From Cervus elaphus (lineage: Eukaryota > Chordata > Mammalia > Artiodactyla > Cervidae): 64,000 nt of DNA. Of this stretch, positions 11,225 to 21,689 are shown in pieces. The notes under the pieces were generated by a model. It was not told the DNA's origin, did no database searches, and saw only the letters and a program-made list of their open reading frames with translations. The position numbers were made by a program, and so were the translations under genes. Every line of letters begins with the position of its first letter. Within the stretch, counting starts at the first letter, position 1. Where the stretch lies: the NCBI RefSeq assembly GCF_910594005.1, contig NC_057841.1, positions 16,663,001 through 16,727,000 on the forward strand, read 5' to 3'.

Positions 11225-11990
11225 GCTTTGTGTATATGTGGGGGGCGGCTGTGGTTGTGTGTGTGTGTGTATATCTGCGGTATGACAGGAGTATAGGATA
11301 TATGGGGGTGTGGTAGTGTGTGTGTGTGATGTGTGGTGTGAGGAGTGTGTGGTGTGTGTGTATATGTGTGAAATGTGTCTGTGTGTGTATGTGTGTCTGT
11401 GGTATATCGGGCTCTGATTGTATGTGTGTGTATCTGTGGTGTGAGGAGAATTGTGTGGTGTGTGTGTATGTGTGTGAAGTGTGTCTGTGTGTGTGAAGTG
11501 TGTCTGTGGTCTATGGGGCTATGACTCTGTGTGTGTGTGTGTATCTGAGGTGTGAGGAGAAGTGTGTAGCATGTGTGTATGTGTGTGAAGTGTGTCTGTG
11601 TGTGTTCATGTGTCTGTGGTTTATGACTGTGTGTGTGTGTGTATCTGAGGTGTGAGGAGAAGTGTGTGGTGTGTGTGTATGTGTGTGAAGTGTGTCTGTG
11701 GTTTATGGGGCTATGACTGTGTGTGTATCTGAGGTGTGAGGAGAAGTGTGTGGCGTGTGTGTGTGTGTGCAGTGTGTCTGTGTGTGTTCATGTGTCTGTG
11801 GTTTATGACTGTGTGTGTGTATCTGAGGTGTGAGTAGAGGTGTGTGGTGTGTGTGTGTGTGTGTGTGAAGTGTGTCTGTGTGTGTCTGTGGTGTGAGGAG
11901 GAATGTGCGGTGTGTGCGTGTGTGTGGTGTGGGTGTGTGTATGTGTGTGCGCATAGGGGAGCTGCAGAACCCTGTCCAGGTGTGTGTGGG
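11225..11990 (+). repeat. GT-rich minisatellite with a higher-order unit
   Basis: About 0.75 kb is built of (GT)n runs set in a longer repeated unit. The marker GTATCTGAGGTGTGAGGAG (or close variants) starts near 11430, 11541, 11641, 11725 and 11819, with a weaker copy near 11888. Spacing therefore varies from about 84 to 111 bp. Each unit adds AGTGTGTGGTGTGTG, GTGAAGTGTGTCTGTG and TTTATGACTGTG blocks. The long open frames here (for example 11703-12029 on the minus strand) are low-complexity HT-rich translations of the repeat. Confidence 0.92.
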
Positions 11991-13136
11991 GGGCTCGGAG
12001 CTCGCAGGGACCTCACCTGCCTCACTCATTCTCTGCTTCGTTCTTCCTTAGTTGCTGGCTGTTTAGCTAACTTGCTTCTGACTAGAGTGAAAATTACCCA
12101 AAGTGACAGCTTGAGACCAGCAGGAAAGCTGATAGAGGCCCCCCAAACGATTTATATTTCAGGCAAACCTGTCCCTGGGCAGCTTTTGTCAGTTTTCTTT
12201 GTTCAAATCCCTGTTATTTCTGCTTGACACCCCTTACGTCGTAACTGTATTTTAAAAATGAAAACAAAGGCGATGGGATGGATTTGGCGGAGGAAGGGGA
12301 AGGACGGCTGGAGTGAACAGAACTTGAGGCAGTGAGCCCCGCGGCCCCTGCGGTCCGCCGGAACGTGCCCTGCCGCTGGTGGGAATTGCAGCGTGTCGGC
12401 GGGTGGCTCCGTCAGTCCTGCATGCGCAAGTCCCTCCGGTTGGATATCTGGATGACCAACACTGGGTAATCAGCAAGATTTGATCCCCAAGCTAATACCT
12501 TCTTAGAGAACATGCTCCCCTGTTATAGGGCTCTTCACATCCCAAGAAACATAGTCCTGTGTTAAAGCACCATCACCGCTCGACATGTTTAGAGTCAGGG
12601 CCTCCTTGAGGAAACAGACCCGCATTCAGCTTGAGACAGGACCATCCCCAGAGGCCCCCCCTCCCCATATTAATTCCTGTGAAGCCAGATGAGCAAGCAG
12701 ATGGGGCAGAAGGGAAGATACGTTAATTTAGATTCCAACTGGTGACATCAAGCCATCCCAAGTGGACACTGACAGATTTTTCTTCTGTGAAATCAAGGGA
12801 AATAATGGGCTAAAAGGCTGTAATTCCCAGACACCCATCCTATTTCCAGTCAAAATCCCCCATTTTCCCCTAGATCAAAATGCATGGCAACCTTGTTTGA
12901 ATGGGACCTTGCCACACCTAGCAATTTCTCCATAAGACAATATCACACCCAGTGTTTCTCCATAACTTCAGACAGCTTGTGAAAGGATGGGAGGAGATTC
13001 AGCAGCCAAATACATTTGAGGCAATAAAATGAGCTTTCTCATCAGTAGCAGAGGTTTCTTCAGATTACCTGAAACTTGCAAATGTATGCCTTTAGATTCT
13101 TTTTCCATTGATACAAATATGCTGTGGATTAAAATG
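11991..13136. other. Unique sequence around a small CpG cluster
   Basis: No gene or repeat family was recognised. The CpG cluster at 12335-12445 is listed separately. Confidence 0.5.
12335..12445. other. Small GC-rich, CpG-dense segment
   Basis: Roughly a dozen CpG dinucleotides fall within about 110 bases (CCCGCGGCCCCTGCGG, TCCGCCGGAACG, GTGTCGGCGGG), while the surrounding kilobases are CpG-poor. It is too short for a standard CpG island. It could be an orphan island, an unmethylated enhancer core or a decayed repeat. No transcript start is visible. Confidence 0.6.
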
Positions 13137-13147
13137 TGCCACTGAAG

Positions 13148-13288
13148 AAGACTTCGCTGGTGGTCGAGTAGTTGGTTAGGACCCTATACTTCCAATATAG
13201 GTGGCACAGTTTCAACCTCTGGCCAGGGAACTAAGATCTCACATGCCTCAGGTACAGCCAAAAATGTTTAAAAAAAAAAAACACAACA
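13148..13288 (+). mobile_element. CHR-type tRNA-derived SINE, sense
   Basis: It starts AAGACTTCGCTGGTGGTCG, contains TGGCCAGGGAACTAAGATCT and ends in an A-rich tail, as in the CHR SINEs of cetartiodactyls. TGCCACTGAAG flanks it at 13137-13147 and 13289-13299, a perfect 11-bp target duplication. Confidence 0.88.
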
Positions 13289-13299
13289 TGCCACTGAAG

Positions 13300-13757
13300 G
13301 CTTAATTACATACAAGGAAAAAGTAATATGAAATTATTAACTTATATTAACTTTAACAGCATTCCCTTTTGTTCAAACATGGAATTAACAGACAACATCA
13401 CTTTTTAAAAATATTTTACCATCAAAAGAAATCTACAACTTATTTGGGCAAGCTCTGTACTCAGAGCTGTGTAAAGAAAACTATAGATCCACTCCTTGCC
13501 TCTAGGAACATGTAATCTTACATAAACACACATACTGAATCAAATCTGAACATGACAGTAATAGAAGTACAAACTTTAAAAGTATAGGTGCCTGGGACCA
13601 TTTAGCGAACAGGAAACAGGTCCTTCATCCGTCAAGAGAAGCCATCAGCATATTACACAAGGAATAAAATATCGATATCCAAAATGTCAATTCTGACTTC
13701 TCAAGTATATATTAATTATTATGTTCCAAATAATTTAAGAAAGTAGAGAAAGTATTG
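13300..13757. other. Unique AT-rich sequence
   Basis: No gene or known repeat was recognised. Confidence 0.5.
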
Positions 13758-14040
13758 GTTCAGTTCAGTTGCTCAGTCATGTCCGACTCTCGCGATTCCA
13801 TGGACTGCACCATGCCAAGCCTCCCTGTCCATCACCAACTCCCAGAGCCTGCTCAAACTTATGTCCATTGAGTCGGTGATGCCATCCAACCATCTCATCC
13901 TCTATCATTCCCTTCTCCTCCTGCCCTCAATCTTTCCCAGCATCAGGGTCTTTTCCAATGAGTCACTTCTCCGCATCAGGTGGTCAGAGTTTTGGAGTTT
14001 CAGCTTCAGCATCAGTCCTTCCAATGAATATTCAGGACTG
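13758..14040 (-). mobile_element. BovB LINE 3' fragment, antisense
   Basis: It runs from TTCAGTTCAGTTGCTCAG (3' end of the LINE) to CCAATGAATATTCAGGACTG. The reverse strand corresponds to the extreme C-terminus of the BovB frame, cut by 5' truncation. A piece of CHR-like SINE follows directly. Confidence 0.87.
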
Positions 14041-14105
14041 AATCCCTGGTCAGGGAACTAAGATCTTTCAAGCACATGGGGCAGCCAACAAAAAAAGAAG
14101 AAATA
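14041..14105 (+). mobile_element. CHR SINE fragment abutting BovB
   Basis: ATCCCTGGTCAGGGAACTAA and the following A-rich stretch match the second half of CHR SINEs. The first half is missing where the BovB begins, so the BovB insertion or a deletion removed it. Confidence 0.65.
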
Positions 14106-14713
14106 TAGATAAAGGGGTGGATGGAGACAACAGAGGGATTAAAAGACAGAATGATAGAGAAGCAGAGGCTGATGGCAGAGTGCACTGGTACGAAAGCTGT
14201 GATAGAATGCTCTTGTCTGTTACACAGACCCCTCCTTGTGTATTTCCCAAAGCACAGCGCTATGGCACTTAACTCTAATTCTTCATTATACACAAGTTGC
14301 TTCTGACTGATGCTAGAACCCCCACATCCTGTTTCTGACTCAAAATTCAGGTTTTAATTTGAAGAATACTAAATTTCTTTAAAAGAGGAAATGTTTTATG
14401 AGAAGGGGAAAAGGTAATATTGACAAGGTTTATGAAACATCCATCTAGGCTTTTATTGCTAACATGTGAATAGATTTAGTAAAACTGACTGAAAACATTT
14501 AAATTAACTCTTACCACAAGATTACTAAAATAATTTTGCATCTCACTTTATTACATTTTCTTCCTAATGGAGTGTGTGGTTCAAAACATTTAGCTTCATA
14601 AACAGAGATCTGAAACTTCTAATTACATCTCTTTAAGTTAAAGCTTAACCAAAATAGTTCAGAATGCAAATGTGTTTGCCCAAGAGACTGGATTCAAATG
14701 ACATTTCAAGCAT

Positions 14714-14714
<1 letters not shown>

Positions 14715-14751
<37 letters not shown>
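14715..14751 (+). repeat. (CA)n microsatellite
   Basis: An uninterrupted CA run of about 18 units, likely to vary in length between individuals. Confidence 0.95.
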
Positions 14752-14753
<2 letters not shown>

Positions 14754-14884
14754 CAATTTCCAAAGCAAGTTGCTGTATCACTGTGAATTTGATAAATCAT
14801 TTACATTTACTCTTGATGCAAAGGGAGAGTGAAGTGGCAACATAATGTATTGGGTTAATAATAATCAGATTCCCTTGTACATAC

Positions 14885-14975
14885 ATAACCCCCTGATTCC
14901 AAGGAGCTTTAAGTACCTTATAGATATTATCTCATTAATCCCTACAACATCAGTGTGAGATGGATGGCAAACAGT
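14885..14975 (-). mobile_element. Possible MIR fragment, antisense
   Basis: AGCTTTAAGTACCTTATAG followed by TTATCTCATTAATCCCTACA and GTGTGAGATGG mirrors the reversed MIR motif (GCGCTTTACATGTATTAACT then CATTTAATCCTCACAAC). The match is weak and old. Confidence 0.4.
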
Positions 14976-15267
14976 ATGCTCTACTAGGAGGAGAAGAGAT
15001 AGCAATGGTGATTAAAATAATACATCGTGTCTGGAGAACATCCTGTGCTGGGGTGTTGAGAACATTCTGCAGATGCTATCAAATGAATTGACTGATCATC
15101 CTAAGAGATTGGCACCAGGCAAACATCAGTTTTCCTCTGTTGAACGTGGAAAATGAAACCATACACAGTGACTTAATCAATTTTACTGGTGAGGACATAG
15201 TCCAAGGGATTTTTTTTTTTCTCCTTAGTATGTATTTGCTGTTCTAAAATCTTGATTATTGTTATTT

Positions 15268-15472
15268 AGGACTTCCCTCATGGCTCAGCAGTAAAGAATT
15301 TGCCTGCCAATGCAGGAGATGCGGGCTCCATCCCTGGGTCAGGATCTATGGAGAAGGAAATGGCAATCCACGCCAGTATTCTTGCCTGAGAAATCCCATG
15401 GACAGAGGAGCCTGGCACGCTATAGTCCATGTGGTCGCAAACAGCCAGACACAACTTAGTGACTAAACAACA
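15268..15472 (+). mobile_element. Bov-tA SINE, sense
   Basis: The head (ACTTCCCTCATGGCTCAGC), body and GACTAAACAAC tail are present, with a small internal deletion after CTGGGTCAGGA. ATTGTTATTT flanks it at 15258-15267 and 15473-15482, a perfect 10-bp target duplication. Confidence 0.9.
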
Positions 15473-15505
15473 ATTGTTATTTCTTTGATACTAAAATAGG
15501 TAATA

Positions 15506-15556
15506 GGTAAATAAATAGATAGATTGATAGATAGATAAACAGACAGATGATAAGAG
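15506..15556 (+). repeat. (GATA)n-like simple repeat
   Basis: Imperfect tetranucleotide repeat of AAAT/GATA/GACA units (ATAGATAGATTGATAGATAG). The frame on the reverse strand is a translation of the repeat. Confidence 0.85.
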
Positions 15557-15783
15557 ACAGAAATAAAAAGGTGCAAAACCAAGAATTTCACTCCTAACCT
15601 GAACATGTTGGTAATTACAGTATCATAGTACCACATACCAACTGCCGCTGATGAAATAAAAGATGAAGGCTCTAAATTTAGTACATTTTCTGAAATTCTG
15701 ATGGACTTCATTTCCAAAAGCTAATCCAAAGCACTGTGGAGGTAGGCATTAGAGGAAATGATAGAAATAATAATGAATTAAAA

Positions 15784-15941
15784 GAGGGAGGTGGGAGGGG
15801 GGATCGGGATGGGGAACACATGTAACTCCATGGCTGATTCATGTCAATGTATGACAAAACCCACTGCAATGTTATCCACTGAATGCAATCCACTGAAGTA
15901 ATTAGCCTCCAACTAATAAAAATAAATGAAAAAGAAAAAAA
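15784..15941 (+). mobile_element. L1 3' end, severely 5'-truncated, sense
   Basis: It holds the G-rich 3' untranslated region (GGAGGTGGGAGGGGGGATC), the family motif CCATGGCTGATTCATGTC and an A-rich tail. AATAATGAATTAAAA flanks it at 15769-15783 and 15942-15956, a perfect 15-bp target duplication. About 158 bp of L1 was inserted. Confidence 0.9.
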
Positions 15942-15956
15942 AATAATGAATTAAAA

Positions 15957-16343
15957 AAAAATACAAATAGCATTGCTATTAAGTTGTGAACGCTCGAAGG
16001 CATAAAACTCCAGTGACTGTAGCAATTTCATTTAAGTGGACAAAATAATTTTGGGAATGGCTTCCTCATATAATAATTAAAGTTGGAGTAACCTCTTAGT
16101 GTAGCCTAGTGGATTTTGCTGTTAATCTGCACTCTGGTTTCACCTGAAAGAACCCAAACAAGAGAAAGCCCTGTTGTCCTATGGTACAAAAGACCTGAAT
16201 CAGGAAGAGGTTTGCATGTTGAAGGAATGTTCAGAAGACCATGTGACTGAGGTTGTTAGTGGAATGGAGTGGACTCACATGAGAGCAATGGGACCACTTA
16301 GAAGTTGGGTTTTAAAGGGATACAGAGGCCTTGGAAAGAAATG
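15957..16343. other. Unique sequence
   Basis: No gene or repeat was recognised. Confidence 0.5.
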
Positions 16344-16595
16344 TCAGTTCAGTTCATTTACTCAGTCATGTCCAACTCTTTGTGACCCCATGGATTGCAG
16401 CATGCCAGGCTTCCCTGTCCATTACCAACTCACAGAGCTTGCTCAAACTCATGTCCATTGAGCCGGCAATGCCAACCAACCATCTCATCCTCTGTCGTCC
16501 CCTTCTCCTGCCTTCAATCTTTCCCAGCATCACGGTGTTTTCCAGTGAGTCAGTTCTTTGCATCAGGTGGTCAAAGCATTGGGGTTTCAGTTTCG
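16344..16595 (-). mobile_element. BovB LINE 3' fragment, antisense
   Basis: The reverse strand carries the BovB C-terminal residues RGRQRMRWLVGIAGSMDMSL and onward to the LINE 3' end (TCAGTTCAGTTCATTTACTC on the + strand). It is 5'-truncated at about 250 bp. Confidence 0.88.
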
Positions 16596-16669
16596 CCAAG
16601 ATATTTTTAAATACAGTGGAAACAACTGGTCGGTTTTGAGCAGAGGTTTGGTGTGGTCTAACTTGCACT

Positions 16670-16892
16670 TATGACTTACCTGGTAACTCAGATGGTAAGG
16701 AATCCACCTGCAGTGCAGGAGACATGGGTCCATTCGCTGGGTCTGGAAGATCCCCTGGAGAAGGGAATGGCAACCTACTCCAGTATTCTTGCCCAGAAAA
16801 TCCCATGGATAGAGGAGCCTGGTGGGCTACAGTCCATGGGGTCACAAAGACTCAGACATGACTGAGTGACTAACACTTTCACTGTCTCTTTC
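16670..16892 (+). mobile_element. Bov-tA SINE, sense
   Basis: A full-length copy from TATGACTTACCTGGTAACTC to GAGTGACTAACACTTTCAC. AACTTGCACT flanks it at 16660-16669 and 16893-16902, a perfect 10-bp target duplication. Confidence 0.92.
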
Positions 16893-17156
16893 AACTTGCA
16901 CTGAAAAATCACTCTGGATGTTTTGAATATAAGGAATTGGAGGAAATCAAGACTGGGAACAGGGAGACGAGTTAGGAGGCTGCCCCAGTAGGTACAGAGA
17001 TCAGTGAAAGTGCCTCCAGAAGAACAGTCAGCAATGAAAGATGAAAGAGAATCACCACTTATGCCAACTATGCTCGCTTATTAACCAAGATAGCTTATTT
17101 CCTACCAGTGAGAGGCCGCAGAGCCCCTAAATTAAATGACAGTATAGTAGCAGTTG

Positions 17157-17365
17157 GGCTTCCCTAGTGGTTCAGACAGTAAACAATCCACCTGCAATGC
17201 TGGAGACCTGGATTTGATCCCCTGGAGAAGAGAATGGCTACCCACTCAAGCATTCTTGCCTGGAGAATTCCATAGACAGAGGAGCCTGGCGGGCAACAGT
17301 CCAGGGGTGTATCAAAGAGTCAGACATGATTGAGCAACTATGACTTTCACTCTTTCACACTTCAC
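17157..17365 (+). mobile_element. Bov-tA SINE, sense
   Basis: A copy from GGCTTCCCTAGTGGTTCAG to CAACTATGACTTTCAC, lacking part of the B-box region. AGTAGCAGTTG (17146-17156) and AGTAACAGTTG (17366-17376) form an 11-bp target duplication with one mismatch. Confidence 0.9.
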
Positions 17366-17601
17366 AGTAACAGTTGCAGCACTTAAAGAAAACAAAACAC
17401 AAAAAATAAGCTATAAACATCAACTTTGTTATCATGGTAAGAGAAATAGAGCAAGGTGAGTTTGCTTGTTATTGTTTCTATTCTTCCCTGAAGCAGGGGA
17501 AGCACACTTTTGCTTCATACACAGCACAAAGCAAAACCCACCATAAGGAAAAACATTATATACCGGCTTGACTCAACGTCCCTGGATTGTGTGCGCACAC
17601 G

Positions 17602-17810
17602 TGCGTGCTCAGTCATGTCCGACTCTTTGAGACCCCAGGGACTGTATAGCCCACCAGGCTCCTCTGTCCATGGGATTTTCCAGGCAAAAATACTGGAGTG
17701 GGTTGCCATTTCCTACTCCTGGTGGTCTCCCCAACCCAGAGATCGAACCTGAGTCTCTTGCATCTCCTGCATTGGCAGGTGGATTCTTTACCACTGTGCC
17801 ATCAGGGAAC
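17602..17810 (-). mobile_element. Bov-tA SINE, antisense
   Basis: The reverse complement of the family, from GTGCTCAGTCATGTCCGAC to TTTACCACTGTGCCATCAGG. It lies 236 bp from the sense copy at 17157-17365, so the two form an inverted pair. Confidence 0.9.
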
Positions 17811-18582
17811 AAAGGCAAAAAACACATACAAAATTATACACATACAAAAACATACACATACAAGATTAATGGGAAAGGAATGGGCAGTCCCCAAATTTCC
17901 TTGTTTCATTGATTGAATGAAAATGGACACCAGTGAGCCTGTTTCCTTTGCATTCATATCACTAGCTGGACTCCTCTCCTTTACCCACTGGTGAATTTGT
18001 AGCCTTTTGAATGTGATAGTAAAAGGCATTTTCACTGTGTGGTCAGTATTCTTTATGGATAGAGATATATGCAAGGAATCTGAAAGCTATATTCTTGAGC
18101 CTGATTCAGACTTTATAACCTAAACCAATTATTTGTCAACCCTCTATTTTGTTTATACCACCCCCACTCCCAACCAACTTAATTGACCGTTAAATCAATT
18201 TGGTTCTCTCTGCTAGAACATGATGTACCATGTGTTGAAATTTATATAATATAATTATTTATTTAACAGTATTACTTTTCAATTACATACCAGACTGTAG
18301 TTGGTATATTTAAAGCAGAATTAATCACAACATCTATCCAATCCAAAATTAGAACTATAAATGCTATTAAGTAAAATAGTAAAGTAGTGTTATTGTACAA
18401 GGATTAAAGTAAAATTTGCTGAAAGAAGTATATAATTTCATTTATAATCTACAATATCAATGCACTGTCCCACAAGCCATCAGATTTGCAAAGTTCAGGT
18501 TTAATATTTAAAGTATTATAAACTTAAATGAAGGCAAATATATTTCACTATCAAAAAATATCAGAATTATCTTAACTCAAGG
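17811..18582. other. Unique AT-rich sequence
   Basis: It starts with an A/C-rich stretch (ACACATACA repeats, 17820-17865). The rest shows no gene or repeat family. Confidence 0.5.
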
Positions 18583-18600
18583 AAAGAGTTTATCTTATTT

Positions 18601-19836
18601 TTTATTAAAAATTTTTATTATAGATGATTTACAATGTTGTGCTAATTTCTGTCGTATAGCAAAGTGACTCAGTTATATACATAGATCCACTTCCTTTTTC
18701 TTTTTTTTTTCTACAGTATTGTAGTGGTTTTTGTCATACATTGACATGAATCAGCCATGGATTTACATGTATTCCCCATCCCGATCCCCCCTCCCACCTC
18801 CCTCTCCATCCAATTCCTCTGGGTCTTCCCCGTGCACCAGGCCCAGACACTTGTATCATGCATCCAGCCTGGGCTGGTGATCTGTTTCACCCTAGATAAT
18901 ATATATGTTTTGATGCTGTTCTCTCAAAACATCCCTTCTCCCACAGAGTTCAAAACTCTGTTCTGTACATCTGTGTCTCTTTTTCTGTTTTGCATATAGG
19001 GTTATCGTTACCATCTTTCTAAATTCCATATATATGTGTTAGTATACTGTATTAGTGTTTATCTTTCTGGCTTACTTCACTCTGTATAATGGGCTCCAGT
19101 TTCATCCACCTCATTAGGACTGATTCAAATGAATTCTTTTTAATGGCTGAGTAATATTCCATGGTGTATATGTACCACAGCTTCCTTATCCATTCGTCTG
19201 CTGATGGGCATCTAGGTTGCTTCCATGTCCTGGCTATTATAAACAGTGCTGCGATGAACATTGGGGTGCATGTGTCTCTTTCAGATCTGGTTTCCTCAGT
19301 GTGTATGCCCAGAAGTGGGATTGCTGGGTCATATGGCAGTTCTAATTCCAGTTTTTTAAGAAATCTCCACACTGTTTTCCATAGTGGCTGTACTAGTTTG
19401 CATTCCCACCAACAGTGTAAGAGGGTTCCCTTTTCTCCACACCCTTTTCAGCATTGATTACTTGTAGACTTTTGGATAGCAACCATCCTGACTGGCGTGT
19501 AATGGTACCTCATTGTATCCACTCCTTTTTTATATTCTTTTCCATCAGGGTTTATCCCAGGAGATCGATACAGTTCCCTGTGCTATGCAGTAGGAATTTA
19601 TTATTTACCCATTATAAATTTAACAGTTTGCATCTGCTACTCCCAACTCTTAATCCACCCCTCCCCAACCTACTCCCCACTGGCAACCACGGGTCTTTTC
19701 TCTATGTCCGTGAGCCTGTTTCTGTTTTGTAGAGAGGTTCACTTGTGCCATATTTTGGATTCTACATGTAAGTGGTATAGTATGGTATTTGTCTTTCTCT
19801 TTCTGACTTACTTCACTTAGCGTGATAGTCTCTAGT
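18601..19836 (-). mobile_element. Older L1 3' region, antisense, split by a younger L1
   Basis: Left block 18601-18699 (TTTATTATAGATGATTTACA, ACAGT/AGTGACTCAG-type motif) and right block 19517-19836 (ATCCCAGGAGATCGATACAG, CTGACTTACTTCACTTAGCG) are consecutive parts of one old artiodactyl L1 3' end in reverse. AAAGAGTTTATCTTATTT (18583-18600) and AAAGAGTTGCTCTTATTT (19837-19854) flank the whole, an 18-bp target duplication with two mismatches. Confidence 0.82.
18700..19516 (-). mobile_element. Younger L1, antisense, nested in an older L1
   Basis: It begins with a T-rich tail, then TGACATGAATCAGCCATGG, the 3' untranslated region and the end of ORF2. On the reverse strand, 19052-19372 reads a near-intact ORF2 C-terminal piece with MFIAALFIIARTWKQPRCPS and WYIYTMEYYSAIKKN. 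ATCCACTTCCTTTTT (18685-18699) and ATCCACTCCTTTTT (19517-19530) flank it, a target duplication with one extra base. It is 5'-truncated (about 0.8 kb) and cannot move by itself. Confidence 0.9.
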
Positions 19837-19854
19837 AAAGAGTTGCTCTTATTT

Positions 19855-21047
19855 CCAAATATTTATTTGTCCTTCATGAATTTTTTAACTCTTTACCTCT
19901 TGTGTATTACAGATATAATTCTTCAAGGCAGACCAGGTACTTTCTCAGGACTAAAAAGGAAGAGCTTGCAGTGTTTAAAGGCTACAGATGGAATCAGGGG
20001 AAGGGGGAGTTTTTGTTAACACCAAACTAACACCATCCTTTTCCCTTAACTCTGATGTATTTTCCTGTGCGACTGAACAATCTATTACTCAGCATCGGCA
20101 AAGCTTTGCCTCAGCAGGAGTTGTCGAGTGCTAAATGGTTTATAGATTTGAATGTTGAGGCAATCTGTAAACAGTTTGGAGCATCAGGGTGTATGGGGGG
20201 ACCCAGATTTGTTCATCTTTTCACTTTGGCTTGCCGAATACATGTTTCATTTATAACTCAATGAATTATTTACTCTAGTTGAAATAATCCATTCTTATTA
20301 AAGCACATCTGCTGATAATTATGAAGTATGTAAGCAATGAAGAAATGTATTTTCAAACCAGTAAATAGAAATTCATCAGTTTTGGTAATAGCTGAGTTGA
20401 GACTACATCCACTCCCTAATTTTATCTATGTTTAAAATACTCAAAATACACCTGACTATCTTGAGGCATGTTAATGTACAGAATAAAGGGTCTCTTAATA
20501 ATCATGGTTAATTTACCATTCTTATTAAAATCTAATTAAAACTCCCCCAAAGGAGTACATTCTGAATTTAATAAATAGGCCTCTAAAACCATTGAACTCT
20601 CATTATTACTAATGGGATAAACTCAAAATATTTGGGGAGTATCAAATAATTTAAATCTACATCTAGACACCAATCATATGTTAAGCAGAAAATTTCTTTA
20701 GAAGGAAAAATTACAAAATACATATTTTTTGTGGAAAAGCTCTAATCATCTCTTACACAAAACTTATTTCAGTATTTATATCTATTTTTTCCCATTGGAA
20801 GTAATTTTTTAAGCTTCAAGAATATAGCAATTATACATTGGAGTAATATCAGGAAGAAGACAGCTATTTTTCCCTAGTGGTTAAAAGAAAAATATGTAAG
20901 TGACTCATACTTTTTTTTTCAAAATATATGCTGATGCTGATATCAGTCAAAAATAAGATACCTCAGCATAATTCAGTAGTTCTCTTTGTATCCCCACGTG
21001 GCCTTCACTCGTTAATAGTCAGCAGATATTGGGTGTCTAGTGTACCT
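19855..21047. other. Unique AT-rich sequence
   Basis: About 1.2 kb without a recognised gene or repeat. It is strongly AT-rich from 20280 to 20990. Confidence 0.5.
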
Positions 21048-21059
21048 AGCACCGTGTGG

Positions 21060-21272
21060 CGGATTCCCTGGTGATTCAGTGGCAAAGAATCCGCCTGACA
21101 ATGCAGGAGAAGAAGGTTCAATCCCTGGGTCAGGAAGGCCCCCTGAAGAAGGAAATGGCAACCCACTCCAGCATTCTTGCCTGGGACCTCCTAGGGACAG
21201 AGGAGCCTGGCAGGCTACAGTCCATGGAGTCGCAAGAGTCGGACGTGACTAAGCAACTAAACAGCCACAGCA
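21060..21272 (+). mobile_element. Bov-tA SINE, sense
   Basis: A copy from CGGATTCCCTGGTGATTCAG to AACTAAACAGCCACAGCA. AGCACCGTGTGG (21048-21059) and AGCCCTGTGTGG (21273-21284) form a 12-bp target duplication with two mismatches. Confidence 0.9.
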
Positions 21273-21544
21273 AGCCCTGTGTGGGAAGTTGGCCACAAAA
21301 CTGAGCAAACCAGTGAAGGTCCCGTCTGCTGTAGCTGACGGCCTAGTGGGTATTTTCATTACCAATCCTCTCTGGGTGTTCCCGGGACTATGGCCATGAA
21401 GCTTAGAGAGCGGTGGTTACCGCAGCTGTAGCATTTACCGGAGTATTCGGCTGCTTGGTGGGTATGACTGTATCCCCTCCGGGGTACATCTTGCTTTCCT
21501 CAGTCTTGCTTCTCCAGCTCAAACAAAGTGCAGAAATCAGTGTG

Positions 21545-21689
21545 GGCTGGGAGATGGGAGGGAGGCTCAAGGAGGAGGGGACATATGTATCCCTATGGCT
21601 TGTTCATGTTGATGTATGGCAGAAACCAGTACAATATTGTAAAGCAATTATCCTCCAATTAAAAATAAACTTAAACCTTTAAAAAAAGA
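21545..21689 (+). mobile_element. L1 3' end, short, sense
   Basis: Only the last part of the 3' untranslated region is present: GGGAGATGGGAGGGAGGCTC, TGTTGATGTATGGCAGAAAC, CAATTATCCTCCAATTAAAA and an A-rich tail. A 7-bp AGTGTGG on both sides may be the remnant of a target duplication. Confidence 0.82.

Larger units (their letters stand above)
14106..15257. other. Mostly unique sequence
   Basis: It contains the (CA)n run at 14715 and a weak MIR-like stretch, both listed separately. No gene is recognised. Confidence 0.5.

Noticed and set aside
11703..12029. Histidine/threonine-rich frames of 104-108 codons in the GT tract
   Set aside because: They are translations of the GT-rich minisatellite on the reverse strand.
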